33,709 bases of DNA from a virus (IMGVR_UViG_3300018080_000401:1-33709), one strand, 5' to 3'. Counted from the stretch's first letter, positions 16,151 through 23,429 are shown. Notes: a model not told the origin generated them from the letters alone. Program-made: numbers and translations.

Positions 16151-16483
16151 TTAGTTCTCCTTTTTACTTGCCTGGGATTTCACGAAATTAAGCTCCGCCC
16201 ATGTGCCCCTATGGCATGTATCCGTCATGTGCCAAACACAGGTACACTCATCATATCTGCCCTCATCGTTACATGGATGCAGATGCTCTGCCTGAAATGG
16301 CTTATCCCCGCAAAGACATTTATGCCAGATTGCGCCCCCTCCGGTATTGGAATATATAAATGCAGGACATACCCGAATAAGAACATCGCGTATGTCGGCT
16401 TCAATATTCTCTCGCGCCGAAGTAGGTTTACGCAAAAACCTGTTACGCCTTTTCCATGTTCTATAACGTTTTAACAAGCCCAT
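16151..16483 (-). CDS. Cys/His-rich small protein, 110 aa
   Basis: The ATG follows directly after the stop of the upstream membrane protein. The basic N-terminus (KRYRTWKRRNRFLRK) is followed by a dense metal-ligand region (KCLCGDKPFQAEHLHPC and CTCVWHMTDTCHRG). Probably zinc-binding. Its neighbours are a membrane protein and the RNA ligase. Function unknown. Confidence 0.55.
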   Translation of the reverse strand: MGLLKRYRTWKRRNRFLRKPTSARENIEADIRDVLIRVCPAFIYSNTGGGAIWHKCLCGDKPFQAEHLHPCNDEGRYDECTCVWHMTDTCHRGTWAELNFVKSQASKKEN

Positions 16484-16696
16484 CTATTCGTACTCTTTCG
16501 TAATAATACAGAAAATCAAAAAACACGTTCCTATGGGCGGCAAGAATATTGCCGCCAGCAACAAACAGGACCAAAATGCGTCGAACGTACCCGACGAGAC
16601 ATAACCGTCTCTCTTCATGTGGCCCTTAGCCCTGAGATACCAAACCACAAGCAAGATCGCATTAACTGCCCAGAAAGCATAAATCACTTTTACCAT
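16484..16696 (-). CDS. Small two-helix membrane protein, 70 aa
   Basis: Hydrophobic segments at residues 3-20 (VIYAFWAVNAILLVVWYL) and 40-64 (AFWSCLLLAAIFLPPIGTCFLIFCII) are separated by a basic loop. The ATG overlaps the stop of the aldo/keto reductase gene. Unknown role. Confidence 0.6.
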   Translation of the reverse strand: MVKVIYAFWAVNAILLVVWYLRAKGHMKRDGYVSSGTFDAFWSCLLLAAIFLPPIGTCFLIFCIITKEYE

Positions 16697-17331
16697 TTTC
16701 TCGGATCCAATAATTGTTCGTCATGTTTTTCAAGTGGGTTCCATAGATGAATGAAATTGAGGCTTCTTTGGAGCTGATCGACGCTATCGACGCCGATGAT
16801 AATCTTGTCGATGTGCGGATTTGCGAGGCAAAATTTTACACATTCTTCCGGCGGTATGCCGTCGGCGATGATTTTGCCGCGAAGGAAGATGGAACGAACA
16901 TGGATTTCGCCCTTAAACCGCTCTATCACTTCGTCAAACCTTCTATCATACAACGAATAAGGTACTTGTATTACGTCGGGGTCGGCGTTCACGTTCAAGT
17001 CGCGTGGCTGATAACATGATATTCCCCAACGCCCCTCGTATGTTGGACCAAAAAACTCGCCGTCTTCGACATGATGCCTCATGATACAATATGGATGCGT
17101 CGCCTCTACCTTTTCCCTATCATCGTGCCACCGAATCTTCACTACAACATTGAAAAACGAATTGGCCCGCGTCCAATCCCATCCGTAAGCCGTCGCGCAA
17201 TCTAAGGTGTCGATGCCGTTGCACTGCGCATACCCAAGTATCTTGCCGATTTCCTTTTCGGAGACTTTGACGCCGTTGTATTCCCGGCCCCAATTCGCCG
17301 TTCCTATTGCTATACGGGAAAATAGGTTCAT
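16690..17331 (-). CDS. Short aldo/keto reductase
   Basis: The N-terminus IAIGTANWGREYNGVKVSEKEIGKILGYAQCNGIDTLDCATAYG is a clear aldo/keto reductase start. All four expected catalytic residues are visible: Asp44, Tyr49, Lys65 (VVVKIRW) and His86 (IMRHHVE). The C-terminal part retains FCLANPHIDKIIIGVDSVDQL, near the NADPH site. At 213 residues it is much shorter than the usual 280-330, with loops and strands removed from the middle. Such reductases occur in surface-sugar loci with NeuB and SpsF homologues, so reduction of a sugar intermediate is a reasonable guess. ATG 17331 has AAAGGA upstream. Confidence 0.75.
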   Translation of the reverse strand: MNLFSRIAIGTANWGREYNGVKVSEKEIGKILGYAQCNGIDTLDCATAYGWDWTRANSFFNVVVKIRWHDDREKVEATHPYCIMRHHVEDGEFFGPTYEGRWGISCYQPRDLNVNADPDVIQVPYSLYDRRFDEVIERFKGEIHVRSIFLRGKIIADGIPPEECVKFCLANPHIDKIIIGVDSVDQLQRSLNFIHLWNPLEKHDEQLLDPRKW

Positions 17332-17344
17332 TTCATCGTTCCTT

Positions 17345-17749
17345 TCATTGCCCTAATCGCAATCTCCGCGCCATAGCGACGTACTTAGCAACTATATAGT
17401 CTGGACCTGCCCACCAAGTCCGTGGAGTTCCATCGCAATTTTCACACTCGCCACATGGCAACCAATGGCGAAAAATGCAATCAGCACAGGAGTTAATTCC
17501 TTTGGCTCGACGAACAATAAACATGCGATAGGACGGATACAGAGATGCCCATTCAATCGTGTCACGGACTCTAATATCCCATTCGGTCGGAAACAACCAA
17601 CGAATTAACCGCCACGCACTCCACGCTATCCGAGGTAGCGTGCGCGTGGCGACTCCCCATTCATACAACACAGAAAGGCTTCCATGTCTTCCCACTGCTG
17701 GCTTGCGCCGCTTCCTGCGATTAGAACAAGCTCTTCGTCGCATTTTCAT
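17345..17749 (-). CDS. Basic Cys-rich protein, 134 aa
   Basis: The ATG is preceded by AAGGGATG in a segment that is duplicated upstream of 18631. The N-terminus is very basic (KMRRRACSNRRKRRKPAVGRHG). The middle is Trp-rich (IAWSAWRLIRWLFPTEWDI). A cysteine cluster CADCIFRHWLPCGECENC lies near residues 88-105, a likely zinc or Fe-S site. No known family is recognised. The arrangement could suit a nucleic-acid-binding protein. Confidence 0.55.
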   Translation of the reverse strand: MKMRRRACSNRRKRRKPAVGRHGSLSVLYEWGVATRTLPRIAWSAWRLIRWLFPTEWDIRVRDTIEWASLYPSYRMFIVRRAKGINSCADCIFRHWLPCGECENCDGTPRTWWAGPDYIVAKYVAMARRLRLGQ

Positions 17750-18727
17750 GTTCCATCATCCCTTCGCAAATTCACTGCTCATATAATTTTCTTCTATCGT
17801 CTCTTCAAATTTGCACAAAAGATCAGCGCGATCGTCAGTTAACCCGACAATTAAGGGATCTACCGGCAAAATTTCTACCTCGGCCTCAGACCAGACGGCC
17901 TCGGCAATCAACACAACATCACGGTATTTGCGTTTAGCCCTATGCACCAACTGCTGAACCTCAACCGGTAAAATGCCCGTATACATTGACCTAATCTGTA
18001 TTGTGTTTACATGGCAACCCGCTGCACGGAAAAAGCCCTTTAAGCTTATATATTGATTATCCCTATCCATAGCCCGCAGTAAATGCTTCTCGATAAGCGG
18101 GTGCGTATCCACACACACCTCTCTATACACCGCCTGTTCCTCTATCAAAGAAACATCCATCCCATCAAGATCAATCTCTGTTGCTTGCTGATAATCGGGA
18201 ACGCAAAAAAGGCCGTCTTTTGGATAATAGTTATTATCCCCGGACACCTCAACAAGTAATATTTTCTTGTTGCACATATCCGCATCAATACGATATTTCC
18301 GCTGTATAATATACAGGGGCCTCTGAGCCTTTTTAGTGGCCATCCTAATGATAAACGGCTCCAAAGCATGTGCGCCCTTAAATGAATATACGCCAAACTC
18401 CGGCACAATGTATTGCTCTCCCTTACGACTCGTGGTTGTGTGTGTTTTTAGAAAGGACAAGTCTATTTTAGGAGGCCCATTTTTTCCTTTCCGTTGTTGC
18501 GAAAACACTTCATCGCAAGCCTCATCGGCTAACTGGCTTATCGTCCGGCCCTCTTCAAGCCGCCATAACAGCCCATCTGCATCTTGGTGTGTATACCTGT
18601 CGGATACTTGGTGATTTTCGGTTGATTTCATGTTCCATCATCCCTTCGTAAATTCGCTGCTCATATAATGTTCTTCTATCGTCTCTTCAAATTTGCACAA
18701 AAGATCAGCGCGATCGTCAGTTAACCC
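17744..18727. repeat. 102-base near-identical direct repeat at the ends of paralogues
   Basis: Positions 17744-17845 and 18626-18727 match at 99 of 102 bases. The unit covers the last roughly 30 codons of each paralogue, its stop, the intergenic ribosome site and the next ATG. Outside it the two genes are far more diverged, pointing to gene conversion or recent crossover. Confidence 0.85.
17756..18631 (-). CDS. Unknown tandem paralogue 2, 291 aa
   Basis: Paralogue of the 18638-19519 product. Shared landmarks, in order, are GLxWRxExG, GPPxIDLSFLK, VYxFxxAHxLxPF, HPLIxxHLLxAM, GILPVEVQQLVHxAKRxYxDVVLxxEAxW and DPLIxGLTDDRADLLCKFEETIE. The last 30 residues differ at only a few positions although the bodies have diverged widely. 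It is a soluble two-domain protein, with strands and a hydrophobic core in the N-terminal part. The C-terminal DPLIxGL motif resembles domains in other phage proteins of unknown role. The ATG lies behind AAGGGATG. Confidence 0.7.
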   Translation of the reverse strand: MKSTENHQVSDRYTHQDADGLLWRLEEGRTISQLADEACDEVFSQQRKGKNGPPKIDLSFLKTHTTTSRKGEQYIVPEFGVYSFKGAHALEPFIIRMATKKAQRPLYIIQRKYRIDADMCNKKILLVEVSGDNNYYPKDGLFCVPDYQQATEIDLDGMDVSLIEEQAVYREVCVDTHPLIEKHLLRAMDRDNQYISLKGFFRAAGCHVNTIQIRSMYTGILPVEVQQLVHRAKRKYRDVVLIAEAVWSEAEVEILPVDPLIVGLTDDRADLLCKFEETIEENYMSSEFAKG

Positions 18728-19519
18728 AATAATCAACGGGTCTACCGGACTGATGTCGGATACTTCAGGTTTTTCCCATGCAGCCTCACTAACCAAAACA
18801 ACATCCGTGTATTCGCGCTTGGCCTTGTGAACTAACTGCTGAACCTCGACAGGCAAGATTCCATTGTACACAGATTTAATTACTACGTTGGCGGTGCTAT
18901 AATGTCCGGGAAAACCAAACTCTAATAGCAATTTATATTGATTGCCATAATTCATAGCATTTAACAAGTGAGCATCAATCAATGGATGCACTCCCACATT
19001 AGTTGTTTTTACTTGCCCGTTGGCGGGCACAAAGGCCGCATTGTTTTGTTTTGCCAGATCGAATACATGTGAACTTTTATAATTCAGAACAGCTAACATT
19101 TCTTTGCCCGAACTGTTTGTTGAGTAATACGCATCTTCATGTGGTAGCGTGATAAGTAACATTTTATTTCCACACTCATCGGCCGGTACGCAATATTTTC
19201 TATTTACAATATAACATGGGCAAGCTAATCGAGACATCTTCATCTTGACTGTGCATGGGTTAAGATGATGAGCGCTTCTAAACGCATACACGGCAAAAAA
19301 GGGCACAAAATACTTTTCGCTCTTGTATGTTATGGAAGTGCGTTTTTTGAGAAATGACAGGTCTATTGCTGGTGGCCCCCCCCTTTTGCCCCGATCTTTT
19401 TGTTTTTCCGCAAGGAAAACTTCCCTTACCACCTCGTCGGCCAACGTACTTACCGGCTTGCCATCTTCAAATCGCCATGATAAACCATTGGTATGTCTGA
19501 GTGTGCATTTGCGAGCCAT
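18638..19519 (-). CDS. Unknown tandem paralogue 1, 293 aa
   Basis: First gene behind the promoter at 19651-19678 and its structured leader. ATG 19519 has AAAGGAG 10 bases upstream, one of the strongest ribosome sites here. The protein shares its full layout with the following gene (17756-18631), so this is a tandem duplication. It contains several unpaired cysteines in the middle (CPCYIVNRKYCVPADECG) that are not conserved in the copy. No catalytic motif is recognised. Its own promoter suggests a separate timing or dosage from the sugar genes around it. Confidence 0.7.
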   Translation of the reverse strand: MARKCTLRHTNGLSWRFEDGKPVSTLADEVVREVFLAEKQKDRGKRGGPPAIDLSFLKKRTSITYKSEKYFVPFFAVYAFRSAHHLNPCTVKMKMSRLACPCYIVNRKYCVPADECGNKMLLITLPHEDAYYSTNSSGKEMLAVLNYKSSHVFDLAKQNNAAFVPANGQVKTTNVGVHPLIDAHLLNAMNYGNQYKLLLEFGFPGHYSTANVVIKSVYNGILPVEVQQLVHKAKREYTDVVLVSEAAWEKPEVSDISPVDPLIIGLTDDRADLLCKFEETIEEHYMSSEFTKG

Positions 19520-19540
19520 TTTGCGTTAACTCCTTTCTCG

Positions 19541-19644
19541 CAAATAAAAGGCCGACGGCCTGAGCGCATACCTCGATAGCGGAGCTATGGACCGCCGGCC
19601 TCTTGTGGATTGATTCATGCTATCGGTTAACGCGCTCATGCTAC
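19541..19644 (-). ncRNA. Structured leader RNA, possible attenuator or about 100-nt small RNA
   Basis: Downstream of the promoter at 19651-19678, the minus transcript forms a 13-pair stem with two G-U pairs. Its arms are 19604-19592 and 19558-19546. It encloses a small hairpin ATAGC-TCC-GCTAT (19588-19576) and is followed by TTTTATTTG (19549-19541), like an intrinsic terminator. An upstream CGATAGC (19625-19619) can instead pair with GCTATCG (19580-19574), which would compete with the inner hairpin. RNA ending here would be about 100 nt; read-through reaches the paralogue gene at 19519. A protein-, metabolite- or timing-controlled attenuator is an inference. Confidence 0.6.
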
Positions 19645-19650
19645 TGTGCA

Positions 19651-19678
19651 ATATTACAACATTATTGATGTATGTCAA
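19651..19678 (-). promoter_or_regulatory. Sigma70-type promoter inside the end of the dehydratase gene
   Basis: TTGACA (19678-19673), a 16-base AT-rich spacer and TAATAT (19656-19651) lie on the minus strand. The -35 box overlaps the last codons of the PseB-like gene. The predicted start is near 19644, leaving a leader of about 125 bases before the first paralogue. Confidence 0.65.
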
Positions 19679-20552
19679 TAGGAATTTCGGAAATTTTGAG
19701 TATTTTTTTTACTTCTTTTGCGGTCATCCACCAGTCATTCTTATCTGATGTGTAGCCGTCGCACAGACCTTCGGCAATCTTCTCGCCCTCCGTCACGCCG
19801 ATTATTTTGAAGGTGCAATCCGACTCTATCGCCTTGGCAAGATCGGTAATCTTCATTGACGGCAGCTTCGGTATGTAAATCGGCGGCGTGCCGGCTTCTG
19901 CGGTCAGAATCGTAAGGACGGACTGGGCCGCCTGTTGTATCGTTATCCAGAACCGGCTCATCTCCGGATGCGTTATCGGGAACTCCTTCACACCCTCGGA
20001 TTTTAATTTGAGAAATAATTCCGCCACCGATCCTCTGGAATTCAACACGTTGCCATATCGTATCATTCTGAATTCCGTGCGATTGTACGAATTGGCCGCG
20101 AGAAACATCTTCTCTGCGGTGAGCTTGGTCGCTCCGTAGCAGTTTTTGGGATTCCACGCCTTGTCGGTGCTTACAAGAACGGCCCTTTTAACATCGTTAT
20201 CAAGGCACGCCCGAACGACGTTCGCACTGCCGTTTACGTTGGTCTTGACAGCCTCCATCGGCGAGTACTCGCAGGTCTCTATCCTTTTCATGGCGGCGGC
20301 GTGAACTACATAATCGACGCCCCGCAACGACCATTTCAGTCTGTCGTAATCGCGAATATCGCCTATGTGAAATCTCAGCCACGGAAGGTCTTTGTGCCCG
20401 GCCGCCATTTGAGACTGCTTGTACTCGCACCTCGAATAGACAATGACTTTTTTGGGCGAGAAGGAATAACTTATGTGCTTTACCAACTCCCTGCCGAGCG
20501 TTCCGGTCCCCCCCGTTATCAACACCGTAGCTTTATCGAGCGTGCTGTTCAT
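19662..20552 (-). CDS. PseB-like NAD(P)-dependent sugar 4,6-dehydratase
   Basis: 296-residue extended SDR of the PseB/FlaA1 type. Motifs are ITGGTGTLGR (12-21, dinucleotide binding), RFHIGDIRD (60-68), HAAAMKRIETCEYSP (84-98), the active-site STDKA (128-132), YGATK (139-143) and RYGNVLNSRGSV (165-176). Known PseB enzymes convert UDP-GlcNAc to a 4-keto-6-deoxy sugar with C5 inversion, the first step to pseudaminic acid. FlaA1/CapD relatives make related sugars. The ATG overlaps the preceding stop as TAATG, and GGAG lies 9 bases upstream. It probably supplies the keto-sugar for the class III aminotransferase. Confidence 0.85.
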   Translation of the reverse strand: MNSTLDKATVLITGGTGTLGRELVKHISYSFSPKKVIVYSRCEYKQSQMAAGHKDLPWLRFHIGDIRDYDRLKWSLRGVDYVVHAAAMKRIETCEYSPMEAVKTNVNGSANVVRACLDNDVKRAVLVSTDKAWNPKNCYGATKLTAEKMFLAANSYNRTEFRMIRYGNVLNSRGSVAELFLKLKSEGVKEFPITHPEMSRFWITIQQAAQSVLTILTAEAGTPPIYIPKLPSMKITDLAKAIESDCTFKIIGVTEGEKIAEGLCDGYTSDKNDWWMTAKEVKKILKISEIPIDIHQ

Positions 20553-20746
20553 TATCTTTTGCTCCCAATCTGTGTTCTTAATGAATGGTTGTCGGCTAAG
20601 AGTTTTTTTATCTCGGCGGCGTCTAATTCGCGCCGTCGGTTAAATTCGGCTTGCGCCGCCTCTGCCTGCTGGCAGTCTATGAGATGTTGCCTGTTTGCGG
20701 TATCTTTCAATATGGCGCTAAACGTTTTGTTTCTCATGAGTTTCAT
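20552..20746 (-). CDS. Small coiled-coil protein, 64 aa
   Basis: ATG 20746 has GGAG 7 bases upstream, and the gene overlaps both neighbours. The protein is helical and charged (CQQAEAAQAEFNRRRELDAAEIKKLLADNHSL), a probable coiled coil. It has no Cys pair, signal or membrane segment. Unknown function. Confidence 0.5.
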   Translation of the reverse strand: MKLMRNKTFSAILKDTANRQHLIDCQQAEAAQAEFNRRRELDAAEIKKLLADNHSLRTQIGSKR

Positions 20747-21131
20747 CGGCTTTCTCCATTAGCCGTCGGCGGATTTCCGCAACGAGCTTTTCTATATTGT
20801 CCTCGCCGACCCACCCAACCATCATCTTTTGGAATATCGGGGACTGCACCCATTTCTCGCCATCGAACGTCAAGTCGGCGTACTGTATCGTAGAAACGTA
20901 AAATTTCCGGTGCTTGCAATCGTATGCCTTGCATTCGGGCGGCATTTGGCCCCTGGGTAACCTGCACCCATTATCGCCGAGAAAACCCTTTTCGTCCGTC
21001 CACAGGTGTTGGTTCTCCTTATTCAGGTATCCCCTGCGAGCAGTCCGGCAGTTTGCACAACATATACCCGTGAACTTGCCGACGCCCGGCACTTCCGGGC
21101 AATTCATATCACATGTGCAATCTTCTACCAT
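20718..21131 (-). CDS. YkgJ-like cysteine-cluster protein
   Basis: 137 residues from ATG 21131, overlapping the NeuB-like gene's stop, with GAGG upstream. Cysteines occur as DCTCDMNC, GICCANC, NGC, ECKAYDC. The order CC..C...GFLGDNGCRLPRGQMPPECKAYDCK matches the YkgJ-type zinc/iron-chelating domain common in bacteria and phages. The C-terminal half is helical (NIEKLVAEIRRRLMEKADE). A metal-binding accessory role, perhaps for a neighbouring enzyme, is possible; its biochemical function is not established. Confidence 0.6.
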   Translation of the reverse strand: MVEDCTCDMNCPEVPGVGKFTGICCANCRTARRGYLNKENQHLWTDEKGFLGDNGCRLPRGQMPPECKAYDCKHRKFYVSTIQYADLTFDGEKWVQSPIFQKMMVGWVGEDNIEKLVAEIRRRLMEKADETHEKQNV

Positions 21132-21961
21132 ACTTTCCTCAGCATTTGGCCTTCAATCATATCCCTGTGATAGCTTTTTTTTGACGTATAACATGGTGTT
21201 CCTATCATTGCCACGGCCTGCCTGCAAGCAGCGACCATCGCTGCAAAAATATCGGGAAATACTGCAAACGCCGCGTCCAGACCTTCGTCGTCGAGCTTGA
21301 TATGCTTTTCAATGACTGTAGCCGCCATAGCTACTGCCGACACCGGCGCGGTCAATCCGGTACTGTGATCGGAGAGACCTACCGGCAGGCCGAACCTTTC
21401 TCTCATTGCGGCAATCATACATAAATTCATATCGGCGTCATCGGATGGATACGCACTTACGCAGTGAAGCAAGGTCAACTTCTTGCGTGAGAATATTTTC
21501 ACGGCGCGTTCTACGTCTTCCTCACAGGCGCCGCCGGTGCTCAATATGACCTCAGTAGCGCGCGAATCGGCCACGGCTTCAAGGAGTTCGGTATAAGCGC
21601 TTTCAAACGATGCTATTTTAACGGTTCGTATCCCCCAATCGTTCAAAAGCGCGGCGGTATCGGGATGGTAGACCGAAAGAATAAACTCCATACCGCAAGA
21701 TTCCGTTGCCCTTTTTAAATCGGGTATCCAGTCGTAGCACAAAGCGCTCTGCTGATAAAGGCTATACAACGTCAAGCCTTCCCACGGCCCGGACTCTATG
21801 ACGAACGGGGATTCGTCTTTATCAAGGGTCATCTCGTAGGGCCGGAACGCGCTGAATTTCACGGCATCGGCCCCGGCCTTGTAGGATGCGTGTATTAAGG
21901 CCATAGACCTTGCGTAAGACTGCCTGTGACTTGCCCCGGTTTCGGCAATCAGCTTAACCAT
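21125..21961 (-). CDS. NeuB/PseI-like nonulosonate synthase lacking the SAF domain
   Basis: A TIM-barrel NeuB family protein: IAETGASH (5-12), AGADAVKFSAF (29-39), MEFILSVYHP (91-100), VKIASFE (114-120), VILSTGG (138-144), LLHCVSAYPS (164-173), VGLSDHSTG (194-202) and VIEKHIKLD (216-224). Relatives condense phosphoenolpyruvate with an amino sugar to form a sialic-, legionaminic- or pseudaminic-like acid. The protein stops at residue 278, where families of about 340 residues continue into an antifreeze-like SAF domain that helps bind substrate in the dimer. ATG 21961 lies inside the connector gene's last codons (8-base overlap), so it may be made with virion proteins. Confidence 0.8.
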   Translation of the reverse strand: MVKLIAETGASHRQSYARSMALIHASYKAGADAVKFSAFRPYEMTLDKDESPFVIESGPWEGLTLYSLYQQSALCYDWIPDLKRATESCGMEFILSVYHPDTAALLNDWGIRTVKIASFESAYTELLEAVADSRATEVILSTGGACEEDVERAVKIFSRKKLTLLHCVSAYPSDDADMNLCMIAAMRERFGLPVGLSDHSTGLTAPVSAVAMAATVIEKHIKLDDEGLDAAFAVFPDIFAAMVAACRQAVAMIGTPCYTSKKSYHRDMIEGQMLRKVW

Positions 21962-23033
21962 ACAAGTTGGAATCCCATCCAATCATTATTTCGTGACGCC
22001 GCCCAAACTTCTCAAGCCAGCCAACGTCTTCACCCGCCCTTGGGTCGGGATTGGACCACGCCCGCTTTGCCGATCTCACCTCTCCGGCCAAAGCGGGATT
22101 GCCACTGGCAATGACTTGCCACGCTTTCCATACCCCATACAAAATCAAGCCCTCGTCAGACATGCTGATATCGCTGGCCCCGGTAACGTCGGTCGTGAAT
22201 TCTTTCGGGTAAAAATCGCCGTCGAACCTCATGTCTTTGTCCCAATACCCGCTCGAACAATAAGGCCACGTATCAATTGTAGTGTTGTTGCGCATAGTCC
22301 ACTGGCTTGGCCTGCCGAAGCTTTCGCTCGAATGGGTAGGATCCGGATGTTCGCTGTCGAATTCGTCTCGCGGTTTGAAAGTAAGCTGCCGCGACTGATT
22401 GCCGTCGAGATACCAAACATCAGTGACTCTGCAAACGCCACGGTCGGTTGTGCTATCGCCGTAAGTCAAGTCAGTGATCGTATATTGGTACGTTCCCGTG
22501 GTATCGAAAGTAGACCTGTTGGAAAAGTGAAGGCATGACAGACCCGGAACCGTCTGGACGATAACCCTCTGCGCTTCGTTCAGAACCCTCGTACACCACG
22601 TCATATCGACTATCTCATTGCCGTGAGTGTCGGCGTCGGGACGGCCTATGCGAAGCTGTATCTCGTCTATCATATCCTTGCACGTAAGCGCCGTGCCCGG
22701 TGAACCCGGAGACGGAGCCGCCGTTAGAGATGAGCCGTTCCACGTATATGAAGTCGGCCCGCCGAAAGGAACATCGTCGGTCGATGGCGCAGCGCCTACG
22801 CGCTCATATACCTGAATGTCATACGTATCATTGGCTATGGCCGATGGAAAATCGCCGAGATAATAACCCATTCCGGAATCGGTAAGGGCTATATCGTAAT
22901 CGGTAATACTGGCCGCCGCGCAAGCCTCGAAAGCCTGCGAGCTCGTATTCCAGATATAACCCGTAGTCGGCTGCCTGATAGTAGCGTACAGGTTGTATCC
23001 AGCGGCGAATCCAGTTCTGATTTTGTTAGACAT
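21954..23033 (-). CDS. Head-tail connector (adaptor) with N-terminal beta domain
   Basis: 359 residues. Residues 1-110 form a beta domain (IRTGFAAGYNLYATIRQPTTGYIW ... YYLGDFPSAIANDTYDIQVYERVG) seen in other phage structural proteins. After a Pro/Gly/Ser linker comes an adaptor part: CKDMIDEIQLRIGRP, RVLNEAQRVIVQTVPGLSCL and FGRPSQWTMRN. This resembles P22 gp4/gp6-type connectors that bridge portal and tail. ATG 23033 has GGGG close upstream. A strong hairpin lies just before the gene. The downstream gene is the NeuB-like synthase, not a tail gene. Confidence 0.7.
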   Translation of the reverse strand: MSNKIRTGFAAGYNLYATIRQPTTGYIWNTSSQAFEACAAASITDYDIALTDSGMGYYLGDFPSAIANDTYDIQVYERVGAAPSTDDVPFGGPTSYTWNGSSLTAAPSPGSPGTALTCKDMIDEIQLRIGRPDADTHGNEIVDMTWCTRVLNEAQRVIVQTVPGLSCLHFSNRSTFDTTGTYQYTITDLTYGDSTTDRGVCRVTDVWYLDGNQSRQLTFKPRDEFDSEHPDPTHSSESFGRPSQWTMRNNTTIDTWPYCSSGYWDKDMRFDGDFYPKEFTTDVTGASDISMSDEGLILYGVWKAWQVIASGNPALAGEVRSAKRAWSNPDPRAGEDVGWLEKFGRRHEIMIGWDSNLYG

Positions 23034-23057
23034 ATATATCCCCGATAATAAACCTCC

Positions 23058-23091
23058 GCCCGCCCGCGCCGAAAAAAGACAACGGGCGGGC
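23058..23091 (-). other. GC-rich hairpin between virion genes
   Basis: Perfect 9-base arms GCCCGCCCG and CGGGCGGGC (23091-23083 and 23066-23058) with a 16-base loop containing TTTTTT. No U-run follows, so it is not a typical intrinsic terminator. It could be an mRNA processing or stability element that sets connector levels relative to capsid. Confidence 0.65.
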
Positions 23092-23114
23092 CGGAAGTGT
23101 CGAGAAGCTAACCT

Positions 23115-23429
23115 TTACCATCCAACCGCGTGGTACGTCATCTTGGCCTCAGCGGTAAGCGTGCCCTCGGTAATATCAGACACACTGATCTCCAAATATC
23201 CGTTACAAACGGACATATTGGTAATCGGTTTACCGAAACCCGATGACACACAAGCCGCGTCGGCACAAACTGAAACGTGCCCGCCGAAAGTGACCAGCCG
23301 GCTTAGCGTCGTCGGGAAAGTGTTGCCCGTTGACACATCGTTAGAGAAATCTATATACCCGTCTTCACGGGTCGTTCCCTGGCCGTGCGTAATAGCTACT
23401 CTGCCGAGAGTACCGTCAATCCATAACAT
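23115..23429 (-). CDS. Small putative virion protein, 104 aa
   Basis: ATG 23429 has the strong site AAAGGAGG 7 bases upstream. The sequence is beta-rich (LGRVAITHGQG, YIDFSNDVSTGN, LVTFGGHVSVCADAACVSSGFGK, YLEISVSD). Three Cys lie in the middle. Strong translation and location between the cysteine-rich capsid-module gene and the connector suggest an abundant structural or decoration protein. No named family. Confidence 0.6.
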   Translation of the reverse strand: MLWIDGTLGRVAITHGQGTTREDGYIDFSNDVSTGNTFPTTLSRLVTFGGHVSVCADAACVSSGFGKPITNMSVCNGYLEISVSDITEGTLTAEAKMTYHAVGW

